Translations under genes and position numbers: made by a program
Assembly (NCBI GenBank): GCA_016784965.1
Contig: JADHTQ010000021.1
Span: 1-64,000 of the forward strand
Direction: 5' to 3'
From: Bacteriovoracaceae bacterium
GTDB lineage: Bacteria > Bdellovibrionota > Bacteriovoracia > Bacteriovoracales > Bacteriovoracaceae
DNA: 64,000 nucleotides
Shown here: positions 34,403 to 43,255 of the stretch, in pieces
Position numbering within the stretch: the first letter of the stretch is position 1
How the letters are laid out: each line of letters begins with the position of its first letter
The notes under the pieces: model-generated
Seen by the model: the letters and a program-made list of their open reading frames with translations, nothing else
What the model was told of the DNA's origin: nothing
Databases searched by the model: none

Positions 34403-35557
34403 TTATAGACCACCTGTAGGAAATATAAATCCTTGATCGGTGTCAGAAGTACAAGTCGGATTTGCTCCGTCCACTCGCGCATTATCCCAATCACTATAGT
34501 CGTTAAATGGACCTAGGTCTTCTTGCTCTAATGCATCACTATCCATCTGAGCTACTGGACCTGATTGTTCAACATACGCATTTGAGCTATCAAATTCTGT
34601 ATCCCACTCTCTAACCATCACCCTTATTCTCGCTTTAACATCCAGGGCCTTGTCATAACAAGTAAAATAGTAAAAAGGCGACTTTCTCAGTGGGTCTAAA
34701 ACTGGTTCATTGCCGGGTGCACGATATTTAGCGTAATTGCTATATTCTATGGCGTCAAACTCGGTATCATTTTCAGCACAAAACTGCGCATAGTTTGCTA
34801 TATACTTATTTGTAAAAAGTCCTTTACTATTTGGAGAAGATATTTCCCACGTGTTACTATATTCTCCATTGTCAATAAAAACTATTTGCTCTTTAACCCC
34901 AAGATCTGTTACTGGTCCATTTATACAAGCATCAAAGTCACCACCACATAGGCTAGTTGAGTTTGTATCTGAAACCAAAACACAAGAGTTAGTATCACTG
35001 TCTTCTGACCACGCTTTAGTATTATGCATAATGCTACCAGTATCACAGTTGGGCCCACCCGTAACACTGTAATCATACTGGCAAGGTGGCGGTACACCAG
35101 CAATCTCTACACACCCAGAGTCACAACCACAAGAAACTGAGAAATAAGTTTCGACTGTACGCCCTGGCCGATACTGATAAAAAGAAAAGGGCTGATAACC
35201 AATGTAATCACAGTTTCCTGCTGCTATATCCAGCGTAAACTGTACTCCAACATAAAATAAGTCGTTTTCTTCTACTTCAACCCAACACAATATATTTTCA
35301 GAAGTAGATACATTACCTCCATCTATGGCACTGACGGAACATTCAGTTTTTGCATTATTTTCTCCTAACAAATGCATGGAGTGACTATATACTGCACCAG
35401 AAGACTCACTCACCCGCATGGCACCAAATGCAGAACTATTTGATGATGAGACTAACAAGGGATCATTTTGAGTATTATCTTCAAACCATTTAGCGCATGA
35501 GCTAAGCATAAATAATGTCAGTATTAAACCGGAAAATATAAATGTTTTGTACCTCAC
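34403..35557 (-). CDS. cysteine-rich lipoprotein
   Basis: A 384-residue lipoprotein; signal with lipobox LSSC at about residue 21. The mature protein is polar with about 17 Cys, many in CxC or short-spaced pairs (SVSCGCDSGCVEI), so it is likely disulfide-rich and surface-exposed or periplasmic. The start is GTG with AGGTG five bases upstream. I do not recognise a domain. It ends with hydrophobic IFPTGGL. Confidence 0.65.
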   Translation of the reverse strand: MRYKTFIFSGLILTLFMLSSCAKWFEDNTQNDPLLVSSSNSSAFGAMRVSESSGAVYSHSMHLLGENNAKTECSVSAIDGGNVSTSENILCWVEVEENDLFYVGVQFTLDIAAGNCDYIGYQPFSFYQYRPGRTVETYFSVSCGCDSGCVEIAGVPPPCQYDYSVTGGPNCDTGSIMHNTKAWSEDSDTNSCVLVSDTNSTSLCGGDFDACINGPVTDLGVKEQIVFIDNGEYSNTWEISSPNSKGLFTNKYIANYAQFCAENDTEFDAIEYSNYAKYRAPGNEPVLDPLRKSPFYYFTCYDKALDVKARIRVMVREWDTEFDSSNAYVEQSGPVAQMDSDALEQEDLGPFNDYSDWDNARVDGANPTCTSDTDQGFIFPTGGL

Positions 35558-35750
35558 TAGTTCACCTACAACCTAAGATCATTATTTGTTGTTACACTAC
35601 CTCACAGATACCATTCGGCCAAAAAAGCACTTTACTTTAATAAAAAACTTATACATAACTTAGGTGAATGCATAGCTTTGAATATATTGGGACAAATTGA
35701 TAAACCGCACCGAAATAAGTGCTTAATATTAAAGACATTACAGGTCATTT

Positions 35751-36695
35751 ATGGACAAGTTTATTTTAGTTTCTGGTACTTCCAACCTAAAACTGAGTAA
35801 GATGATTTCTGACAATCTTGACATAGAGCTTGTTGACACTCAACTAACCAAGTTTGCAAATGGTGAAATTTTCTGTGAAATACAGCAAAGTGTACGAGGC
35901 ATCCATGTATTTTATTTGCAGTCAACAGGGCATCCTGTTAACGACAACCTTCTAGAACTTCTTATTACCACTGATGCCCTAAAAAGAGCATCTGCTGCTT
36001 CTATCACAGTTGTTATGCCTCACTATGGATATTCTAGGCAAAATAAAACTACTCTGCCCCGTACTCCAATAACGGCAAAATTAATAGCTGATTTAATCAC
36101 AACTGCAGGGGCCAGCAGGGTGATCACCATGGACCTTCACGTTAATCAAATTCAAGGATTTTTCAACATTCCTTTTGATAACATATACATCTCTCCAACC
36201 TTTATCAGTTACATAAAAAAAGTCCTAAGACCCAAAAATCCAATTTGTATTGCACCTTACAGCGGGGGCGTAGAAAGAGTAAGACATTACGCTAAAAAAC
36301 TTAACTGCGACCTGGGTATAATTGATAAACGTAGGACTGGACAAAATATTGCAAAAATTATGAACATCATTGGAGACGTAAAAGGCAAAGAGTGCATTAT
36401 TATCGATGATATGATTGATACAGCAGGAACACCAATGATAGCATGTGAGAAACTAAAAGAGCTGGGGGCCACGAAAGTATATTTTTTTGCAACCCACCCT
36501 ATTTTATCAGGACCGGCCATTGAAAGAATCAACAACTCAAAGTTCCTAGACCAACTAATCGTAACTGACACCCTAACTCTCTCAAAAGAAGCCGCCCAAA
36601 TTAACAAACTCAAAGTGCTATCTGCCGCCCCTCTCCTATCCAAAGCAATTTTTCGCACCTTTAAAAACGAATCCCTAAGCTCACTATTCCTCTAA
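35751..36695 (+). CDS. prs: ribose-phosphate pyrophosphokinase, divergent
   Basis: A 314-residue member of the PRPP synthetase family, which makes PRPP from ribose-5-P and ATP. Family blocks: LVSGTSNLKLSKMI, FANGEI, MDLHVNQIQGFF, IDKRRTG and the PRPP loop IIIDDMIDTAGT. The ATP-binding flag block is altered: SRQNKTTLPRTPITAKL where RQDRK or RQDKK is usual, and CIAPYSGGVERVRHYAK replaces the common PDxGGxxRA pattern. It may be a second, diverged copy. Base use turns C-rich in the last 150 bases. The stop codon is the first unit of an 8-base tandem repeat. Confidence 0.85.
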   Translation: MDKFILVSGTSNLKLSKMISDNLDIELVDTQLTKFANGEIFCEIQQSVRGIHVFYLQSTGHPVNDNLLELLITTDALKRASAASITVVMPHYGYSRQNKTTLPRTPITAKLIADLITTAGASRVITMDLHVNQIQGFFNIPFDNIYISPTFISYIKKVLRPKNPICIAPYSGGVERVRHYAKKLNCDLGIIDKRRTGQNIAKIMNIIGDVKGKECIIIDDMIDTAGTPMIACEKLKELGATKVYFFATHPILSGPAIERINNSKFLDQLIVTDTLTLSKEAAQINKLKVLSAAPLLSKAIFRTFKNESLSSLFL

Positions 36696-36735
36696 AAAGG
36701 TAAAAAGGTAAAAAGGTGCCAGCAGACCTGTGGGA
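36693..36735. repeat. tandem TAAAAAGG repeat and GGTGCC/GGACC element
   Basis: TAAAAAGG is repeated three times (36693-36716), the first TAA being the prs stop, then TGCCAGCAGACCTGTGGG follows with partial inverted arms (AGGT..ACCT). The combination of GGTAAAAAGG runs with GGTGcC...ACCT resembles intergenic repeats sometimes seen as REP-like hairpins in other genomes. Only one copy occurs in this window, so a family cannot be shown from here. Confidence 0.4.
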
Positions 36736-36757
36736 CCTATAGCAACATTTTTTATCA

Positions 36758-38515
36758 TCAATAGATGATTCTCATAATTTCATCTAAACTTGTAGTACCT
36801 TCAATAATTCTTCGGGCACCATTTTCTCGCATTGTAACAAAGTCTCCCCTAGTGCTGTTTTCAAGTTCTTGTAAAGTTATATTTTCTTTGACTAAGGTCT
36901 TTAACTTTTCTGAATATGGCAGCAGCTCATAAACACTTTGTCTCCCCTTAAAACCAACATGCTTGCACTCACTACAGCCTTTGGGAACAAAGACATATGG
37001 CGGTATCTCAATTTTTAACTCACGTACCAACGCCTTCCATTGATCTTTTGGTGTTCTAATTTTCTCCTTACACGAATCACATAGTGTTCGTGCAAGCCTT
37101 TGGGCAAGAATGCCTCTCACTGTTGCATTGATCAGGTGTACAGGGATTCCCAAATCTAAAAGTCTTATTACCGAAGATAGTGCATCGTTAGTGTGCAACG
37201 TAGAAAGCACCAAGTGTCCTGTAAGTGAAGCCTGGATTGCCATGTCACAAGCATCTGAATCTCTAATCTCCCCTACCATTATTATATCCGGGTCTTGCCT
37301 TAAAAAGGCTCTAATGGTATTGCCAAACGTAATGTTTAAAATCGTATTAACTTCTACTTGATTAAAGTTTGTATTTAAAATTTCTATAGGATCCTCAACT
37401 GTACAAACGTTGACTTCGTCAGTTGCAATTTGCCTCAGTGATGTATGAAGAGTAGTTGACTTACCAGAGCCAGTAGGACCTGTAACAAGAATTATCCCAT
37501 TGGGATTAGCGATAAGTTTGCTCCACTCTTTGATATCTCTTTTGTAAAATCCAAGGCTATCAAAAGTCATATGTCCTGTTTTGGAATCAAAAATTCTAAT
37601 AACAACTTTTTCGCCATATGGAGTCGGAATTGTTGCAATCCTAAGCTCCATTACTCTTTTATCAGAAAGCTCTCTTTTAATTCTTCCATCTTGAGGGCGC
37701 CTTTTTTCATCAACTTTCATTTTCGCAAGTATCTTAACTCGAGCAATTAAAGGCACCATAATAACAGGATCAAAGTGGTACACAACCCTTAGCCTGCCGT
37801 CAATCCTAAACCTAATACGTCCTTTGCCTGGTTGCGGCTCAATATGGATGTCTGTTGCCCTCTCATCATTAGCATATGAAAACAGCCAGTCCATAATTTT
37901 AGCGACAGAACTGTCTGAGGTGACTGCTTGGGTGTTACCTGCAGTCATCATTTTTTCAATATCCGTCGGCAAAGACACCTCTGAACTCTCGGCATGCTCC
38001 CGACTCATTTTACTAACTTCTGCATGAACCGAAAAAAAGCCGTCAATACACCGATCAATCATTTCTGCGTTGGCGAGCTTTATTTTTATTTCTTTTTTTA
38101 AATTATCTGCTATTTCAAAAACCCAATGTCGATCAAATGGTTCAGAAGTAACAAATGTGATAGATCTTGGAGTAACTTCAACTGGTAGAATTTTTAAACG
38201 CTTTAAAAATTTTTGAGATAACACTCCCGTAATGGCCGAAATATCAATTTTTAGTGGATCTATTTCATAATATTCAACAGAGCTTACTTCTGCCAACCAT
38301 TTGTACAAGTCTTCAACTCCAACAAATGAATTTGCCTTGCGTCTGTCTGGGATGTTACAGCTTGCAACTACATTAAGTGGGTGAAATTTGTACAATTTTT
38401 TCTTTTCAAAAATTTCACGGGCCTTTGTTGCACTAATAATTTTCCATCGAACTAGTTCTTCAAGGACCCACTCGAGAGTAAGTTTGTTACATTCATCTTT
38501 ATTTGCTGCTTTCAT
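36758..38515 (-). CDS. PilB/GspE-type secretion or pilus ATPase
   Basis: A 585-residue hexameric ATPase of the type II secretion/type IV pilus family. An N-terminal extension (residues 1-170) of MshEN/GspE-N type leads to the core: GPTGSGKSTT Walker A (about 346), PDIIMVGEIRDSDACDMA (Walker B region), GHLVLSTLHTND (His box), and a zinc tetracysteine CDSCKEK...CSECKHVGFKGRQ. It powers pilin polymerisation or secretion at the inner membrane. No pil or gsp partner gene lies next to it, so PilB or GspE cannot be chosen; predatory bacteria need type IV pili to enter prey. Confidence 0.85.
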   Translation of the reverse strand: MKAANKDECNKLTLEWVLEELVRWKIISATKAREIFEKKKLYKFHPLNVVASCNIPDRRKANSFVGVEDLYKWLAEVSSVEYYEIDPLKIDISAITGVLSQKFLKRLKILPVEVTPRSITFVTSEPFDRHWVFEIADNLKKEIKIKLANAEMIDRCIDGFFSVHAEVSKMSREHAESSEVSLPTDIEKMMTAGNTQAVTSDSSVAKIMDWLFSYANDERATDIHIEPQPGKGRIRFRIDGRLRVVYHFDPVIMVPLIARVKILAKMKVDEKRRPQDGRIKRELSDKRVMELRIATIPTPYGEKVVIRIFDSKTGHMTFDSLGFYKRDIKEWSKLIANPNGIILVTGPTGSGKSTTLHTSLRQIATDEVNVCTVEDPIEILNTNFNQVEVNTILNITFGNTIRAFLRQDPDIIMVGEIRDSDACDMAIQASLTGHLVLSTLHTNDALSSVIRLLDLGIPVHLINATVRGILAQRLARTLCDSCKEKIRTPKDQWKALVRELKIEIPPYVFVPKGCSECKHVGFKGRQSVYELLPYSEKLKTLVKENITLQELENSTRGDFVTMRENGARRIIEGTTSLDEIMRIIY

Positions 38516-38688
38516 AAGTCCCCAAATTCTTAAAAAACTAAAAGATTTTTAAGTAAAGTTTAAGGTGTTAAATATCTTTAAATTTAATCCCTTATCGTGT
38601 AGATCATGATTTTTCTTAAGGAATTAAGCATCTGTCGTATGTAAAAAATTGAACCAGACTGAATCTTTTTCAAATATGCCATAAATCC

Positions 38689-38716
38689 TTGACGCTCTGC
38701 ACACATATGGTATAGA
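38689..38716 (+). promoter_or_regulatory. sigma-70-like promoter for the exported gene at 38751
   Basis: TTGACG (38689-38694) and TATAGA (38711-38716) are separated by 16 bases, a close match to the -35/-10 consensus. The start codon lies 34 bases downstream of the -10. This is the best promoter-like signal I can read in the window. Confidence 0.5.
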
Positions 38717-38750
38717 GGGACTTTCTAGTGGCTATTTAAGGATTATAGTT

Positions 38751-39983
38751 ATGAATGCTTGTTACATTCTTTTAGTGGTTTTCATCAACCTAATATGTCT
38801 TAATGCGTACTCTGCAGTATGGATAAGCACAAATGAGTGGAGTGAGGCTTGGGATAACAAGTATTCTGAGTGGATCAAAAATGACTTTAATCAGTACATA
38901 TTTGTAAAAGGTGACTTTAAAAACATTCCAACAGATTGTGCCGACGCAGTTTATGCCGCTAGAGTCATTTTTTCTTATAAAAATAAACTCCCATTTGTAA
39001 TCAACATGCCTCATAGTAGTGGACGTTTTATAACAAACTCGACTACTAAGTTTGATAAATTTGCAAGTTCTTTAAAAAGAGTGCGCTCATTTATCAGATG
39101 GGTTAACGGTATAACAAACACAAAGTCTCTCATTACAGACACTTACCCCACTGAAATTAACCGTCAAGCACTCACACCTGGAGTCGTCTATTTAAGCCCA
39201 CGCTACTCACCAAATCACGATGATAATGTAACAGATGCAGAAATTGTTCCAGGACATGCGGATTTAGTTAAAGAGGTTACCCCATACGGTATCATTAAAT
39301 TAATTGGAACCACTTCTCCAGACAAAGTGAGAGTTCTAAACATTAAATCAAACCTAAGCTATATACCCAGAAATCATGATGGTGGTTTTAGAAAATGGAT
39401 GCCTCCAAGAGGTTATCATAGTGAGGTTGAGTCACTGCCATACTACTCTCTGGAGCAGTATGAACTTGGCAACACAGAAGTTGGGCAATACAAATTTCAA
39501 ATTCTTTCACAATGGGTCTTGGATATTAGAGATAGATTGAAGTTGTTTGATGAGTCGGCCCAAGAGCGAACAATACGTTTGGTACAAAATCTTTGTCAGG
39601 CAGTAAATTTACGTGTAAGTGCAGTTAATGAAGGCATCAGCTACCAAAAAAAAATTAAAAACAAGTGTATGAATGAGTCGGAGTACGACGACTACTCTAC
39701 TCCGTCTCGAGATAAAAAGATAAAAAACATCATTGTTGGCCTTTTTGAAGTTACAAACTACTATATGTATTTTGAAGAAACTGTCTCTAAGTACAGTATC
39801 GAGCTGAATAACTGTGCCCCTATAGAGTATTACCCAGGTGTTCACATCACTCTGAAGCAATATATCCAAAGAGTAAAACAAGGCTTGATTAGTTTTGATC
39901 CCAACGCACCCATAGAAGCAAGATGGGGAGAAACAAAATTCTCATCAAAACGATGTAAAATGTATTATACTTTAGAAAATTAA
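38751..39983 (+). CDS. exported NlpC/P60-like protein
   Basis: A 410-residue exported protein (signal MNACYILLVVFINLICLNAYS). Landmarks fit a papain-like NlpC/P60 fold: Cys in NIPTDCADAVYAAR, LTPGVVYLSPRY, and His in PGHADLVKEV followed by YGIIKLI. The order Cys-then-His with a GD/PG loop is as in cell-wall peptidases or amidases, though TDCADA replaces the usual DCSG. The mature half after residue 230 is helical with a few Cys. It could cut peptidoglycan of self or prey; fold by eye only. Ribosome site weak (AAGGATTATAGTT before ATG). Confidence 0.5.
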   Translation: MNACYILLVVFINLICLNAYSAVWISTNEWSEAWDNKYSEWIKNDFNQYIFVKGDFKNIPTDCADAVYAARVIFSYKNKLPFVINMPHSSGRFITNSTTKFDKFASSLKRVRSFIRWVNGITNTKSLITDTYPTEINRQALTPGVVYLSPRYSPNHDDNVTDAEIVPGHADLVKEVTPYGIIKLIGTTSPDKVRVLNIKSNLSYIPRNHDGGFRKWMPPRGYHSEVESLPYYSLEQYELGNTEVGQYKFQILSQWVLDIRDRLKLFDESAQERTIRLVQNLCQAVNLRVSAVNEGISYQKKIKNKCMNESEYDDYSTPSRDKKIKNIIVGLFEVTNYYMYFEETVSKYSIELNNCAPIEYYPGVHITLKQYIQRVKQGLISFDPNAPIEARWGETKFSSKRCKMYYTLEN

Positions 39984-39997
39984 AGATTTCTAAGAAA

Positions 39998-40111
39998 CTA
40001 TAGTTCCTCAATGGGCTCTTTTTTAACTACTGCACCTGGATCTTTTGCAACTACCTGACCCACAGTAATACCTAGTAAAACCAATGCAACTATAACAATT
40101 ATTTTTTTCAT
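39998..40111 (-). CDS. 37-residue small exported or membrane protein
   Basis: The frame encodes 37 residues: a Lys-Lys start, a hydrophobic helix (IIVIVALVLLGITVGQVVA) and a short polar tail (KDPGAVVKKEPIEEL). GGGGGAAGG lies just before ATG, a strong site for such a short gene. It may be a signal-peptide-bearing peptide of about 15 mature residues or a single-helix membrane peptide. It lies between two plus-strand genes. Confidence 0.5.
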   Translation of the reverse strand: MKKIIVIVALVLLGITVGQVVAKDPGAVVKKEPIEEL

Positions 40112-40306
40112 GACCTTCCCCCACGTTTAAAACTAAAAAAGTTACTTACTATAAGGTTATCAAAAAATCAATCTCACGTTAAATGTTTTCTCACTATCTA
40201 TAGCACCTTTATAAAGCTTTCTCGCAGCGCACCGGGTCATACAGAGTAATAAATTGCTTTAGATAAGTTTATTTTATCCGATATACCTGACAACGGAGGT
40301 GTTGCT

Positions 40307-40528
40307 TTGGAAAATTTAGAGATCTTGATAGTTACTTGCTTTGTGTTGGCACTTGCGAGAATTTACCTAGAGCTTACCAAGTTTAATTTTTTAAAATTGC
40401 CAATAAGTAAGCATATATCAAAAAAAATAAACAAAAAAGCAGTAGAGAAATTCCATCGACTTGGTTTTTACACCTCAATAGGTTTTGTAACATTACATTT
40501 ACATCAAGTCCTATCAATCGTCATATAG
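40307..40528 (+). CDS. small membrane protein (73 aa)
   Basis: A start TTG with GGAGG seven bases upstream opens a 73-residue frame: an N-terminal helix (LEILIVTCFVLALARIYLEL), a Lys-rich middle (HISKKINKKAVEKFHR) and a second weak helix (FYTSIGFVTLHLH). The strong ribosome site supports it. It is convergent with and overlaps the next gene by 15 bases. Unrecognised. Confidence 0.5.
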   Translation: MENLEILIVTCFVLALARIYLELTKFNFLKLPISKHISKKINKKAVEKFHRLGFYTSIGFVTLHLHQVLSIVI

Positions 40529-41635
40529 CTCTATTTGATCTACTCTAGGGTTGGATGAAAATAAGTTATGAGGGATCTTCAAGATATCTTTTGTGGATTT
40601 TTTCCTAATGTATATTTTAATTTTTGGGTGCAATTCCTTTTCATAGCTGCCCTTTTTACTGACAATCATATTTTTAAGTTGATAGATTTTATTTAAAAAA
40701 TAGGAGTGCTGCCTCTGTGTCAGCTTAAAGATTTGGTGTGTTTTCACCCTGTTCCACAATGTCCAAGGTGGGATATCTTCGTTAATTAAAGCCGAAAGCA
40801 AAAGATAAATAGCAGGGTCGGACTCAAAGTTGTCACCCATCAAAATTAGTTCATCGGGAATTCCGGTAAGTCCGAGTATTTCTAGTAAGTTGTTGAATTT
40901 ATAAAGACCTTGTTTACCAATATCCTTCATTGCCAGAAGCCCTGAGCTGTAAGATAAGGCTTCCCTGTAGTCTTTTAATAGGATTGCCGCAGTATAAATA
41001 CCATTTCTATATAGCCAGTCTCTGATCGAGTTTTCGTAAAAGTGAGGTGATGCTGATAAAATAAATGGGTGGTAACCTTGGTCTATATAGCTCTTTAATA
41101 TTTGAACACTTTTGTCGACTTTACCATAGTTGTCCAGCGACTGTGTAAGTGATTGATAAATTTCTTTTAAGCTGGAGTATTTTGTTTCAATTAAGGTCCT
41201 ATCAAAATCAGATATTACCAGCTTTTTAGGTGTGGCAATTCTAAGCGGCATATATGAGCCTAGGTTGAGTAACAATCCCATGACTTTACTAACTTCATAA
41301 ACTTGCAAAATACTAATCTCAGCAGTTTTACTAGTTATTGGTATCCTAAAACTAAAATTTCCAAACGAGTCAGACTCAAAATCCTCATTAAATACTTCTT
41401 CCCTCTTAGATGTAATGCCAACAATCTTCAGTCTAAAACGATTTGAACTTAACAGTTTGATACTTTTTATAGGTGAAGGTGAAATCACATGACTTCCCTC
41501 ATGATCATCCGAAAGCGAAGCCATCCCCAGCATGTTATACTTCTTTGAGGCCCTAAGTAGAGCAACTGAAGCGCGTATACCAATATTTTCATTATTGATA
41601 ATAGCAAGAAATTTAGTCAGTACTGGCCTTTTCAC
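40514..41635 (-). CDS. App1/DUF2183-type HAD phosphatase
   Basis: A 373-residue protein. Residues 135-260 contain a HAD phosphatase of the App1 (phosphatidate phosphatase) type: motif I VISDFDRTLIET with Asp143 and Asp145, HPFILSASPHFYENSIRDWL (motif II region) and LMGDNFESDPAIY (motif IV). The N-terminal 130 residues are beta-rich, of the kind found before this domain. Known family members dephosphorylate phosphatidic acid or related lipids; the substrate is unknown here. The GTG start overlaps the upstream stop (GTGA), so it is translationally coupled to the coiled-coil/Hsp20 gene. Confidence 0.8.
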   Translation of the reverse strand: MKRPVLTKFLAIINNENIGIRASVALLRASKKYNMLGMASLSDDHEGSHVISPSPIKSIKLLSSNRFRLKIVGITSKREEVFNEDFESDSFGNFSFRIPITSKTAEISILQVYEVSKVMGLLLNLGSYMPLRIATPKKLVISDFDRTLIETKYSSLKEIYQSLTQSLDNYGKVDKSVQILKSYIDQGYHPFILSASPHFYENSIRDWLYRNGIYTAAILLKDYREALSYSSGLLAMKDIGKQGLYKFNNLLEILGLTGIPDELILMGDNFESDPAIYLLLSALINEDIPPWTLWNRVKTHQIFKLTQRQHSYFLNKIYQLKNMIVSKKGSYEKELHPKIKIYIRKKSTKDILKIPHNLFSSNPRVDQIELYDD

Positions 41636-42801
41636 AGTTTTGCGACCTTAAATGACAAAACTCCATTTTCAAATTTTTGGGTTACGCCTAATGGATCTAA
41701 AATATCGGCAGTGTGCAGTTCTTTTTCCATAAGTTCTGTTCTTTTTACTTTATGTGAAACATTGTCTCCTTGAGGAAGAGTCTCTTCAAATCTTCTTGCA
41801 AGAGTCACTTTTACTCGTCTATCTCGAGCAGATAAGTGAATGTTCTCTTTTTCATATTTTGGAATGCTTACTTCAACCAAGTAGTGATCCCCTCTATCTT
41901 TTAAAGTTGGCTCTAATTTAGCTACTCGGTAGAAAGAGTCATCTTTTTTGTTTATATAGCTTTCTTTTTCTTGTGAATAAAACGCTATCACATTTTGCAG
42001 CTCTCTAGATAGTTTTGCCTTCACTCTGGCCATTGTCCTATCATGTTTTCTTTGCTCAATGTATAAATTTCTATCCATAACCCTTTGTTTTTCTGTCAAT
42101 TTTTCATCATATTGTCGTTTTGCTTTATCAATTTGATCTTGGTTTATCCTTCTGAGCTGTTGTGTCTCAATAATATTTTTTCTCTTTAGATCTACTAAAG
42201 TATCTCTGTGCTCTTTTTCCTCAGCTCGTACTTTTTCCCTAAAATTATCTAAATGGCCAGAACTTTTTAAGCGATGTGCATTTTCCATTTTTTTTAGTTC
42301 GAATTTTTGTCTCCTGACATTGTCATCTAGCAGTGCTTTGGCCTGAAGTTTGCTCCTTAAGACATCACGCTTAGAGTCTGCATTAAATTTTTCTATTTCC
42401 CACTGTGTTTTTGCATCTGTTTCTATGAAATGTTTATGTGCATCTAGCTTCTTTAACTCACTTTCTTGCTTCATTGCCTCATATGCATGATTAAGCTGTG
42501 ATCTCTGCACTTGGGTTAACTGTTGCTTCTCAGCTTCTAGTCTATCTTTAAGCTCCTTGCTATCAGTTTTATATTTTTCTAGTTTCTGGGAGTATTTCTC
42601 TTGAGCTGTATCCACTTTTTCAAGGTTTTTTGTTCGAAGCTTAATCAACTCAGCTTCGTTATCACCAACAAGCATATCTTTTTTAGTATTGTAGAATTTT
42701 TTTAACCCCTCAATTTCTTTTTCTTTAGCTTGGATAAGACGGTTTTGCTCCTTGTTCAACTGATGCAATTTAGAAGAATCTGACTTGGATGTAATTTTCA
42801 A
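41632..42801 (-). CDS. long coiled coil fused to a C-terminal small-heat-shock (alpha-crystallin-like) domain
   Basis: A 389-residue protein. Residues 5-285 form a nearly unbroken, highly charged coiled coil (KEQNRLIQAKEKEIEGLKKF at the start). From about 288 to the end comes an Hsp20-like beta domain: FYRVAKLEP, then DHYLVEVSIPKYEKENIHLS, RRVKVTLARRFEE, and ILDPLGVTQKFENGVLSFKV, the last matching the vGvt..fenGvL pattern of alpha-crystallins. It may be a chaperone scaffold or a filament-like protein. The start is TTG with AAGGAAA upstream, 11 bases after a small membrane-protein gene. I know of no named family with this architecture. Confidence 0.7.
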   Translation of the reverse strand: MKITSKSDSSKLHQLNKEQNRLIQAKEKEIEGLKKFYNTKKDMLVGDNEAELIKLRTKNLEKVDTAQEKYSQKLEKYKTDSKELKDRLEAEKQQLTQVQRSQLNHAYEAMKQESELKKLDAHKHFIETDAKTQWEIEKFNADSKRDVLRSKLQAKALLDDNVRRQKFELKKMENAHRLKSSGHLDNFREKVRAEEKEHRDTLVDLKRKNIIETQQLRRINQDQIDKAKRQYDEKLTEKQRVMDRNLYIEQRKHDRTMARVKAKLSRELQNVIAFYSQEKESYINKKDDSFYRVAKLEPTLKDRGDHYLVEVSIPKYEKENIHLSARDRRVKVTLARRFEETLPQGDNVSHKVKRTELMEKELHTADILDPLGVTQKFENGVLSFKVAKL

Positions 42802-42811
42802 TTAATTTCCT

Positions 42812-43126
42812 TCAAATTTTGCTTGGTGTACCTGGCAAATTGAAAGATTTGTATGGCGATTTGCAAATCTTTTGCTTGCCAGTATATCCGGCACAAACCC
42901 AAGTTCTAAGTAGGTCGATGTCGATTGATTCAGAACCCCCGTGATACGCCAGGTAAGTTACTGGATCTAGAGTAGATACAATTAAAAATGGTCTTGATTT
43001 TTTTACTAAGTTTAGTTTTGACCTAACATAGTACTGGTATGCACGATATTCGGCAAAGGTCAAGGGAGCATAGAGTATTATTATTATTAGGAAGATCAAA
43101 ATATGCCAAAATGTTCGTCTTTTCAT
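42812..43126 (-). CDS. small membrane-anchored protein (104 aa)
   Basis: One N-terminal helix (FWHILIFLIIIILYAPLTFA), then about 80 residues with two Cys pairs (VCAGYTGKQKICK). Possibly exported with a signal anchor. It is the first gene of the operon that continues with the coiled-coil/Hsp20 protein and App1-like phosphatase. No family recognised. Confidence 0.55.
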   Translation of the reverse strand: MKRRTFWHILIFLIIIILYAPLTFAEYRAYQYYVRSKLNLVKKSRPFLIVSTLDPVTYLAYHGGSESIDIDLLRTWVCAGYTGKQKICKSPYKSFNLPGTPSKI

Positions 43127-43255
43127 ATCATTTAAGCCTTTTTTTCATGCTTCTACCTCTATGATAATAAATAAGGGGATATGCAGTCTATCGGGTATCT
43201 TTTTCCACAATGAACAAATCTGATAATTTAGGTATCATAGTTTGTGGAGGTTTAT

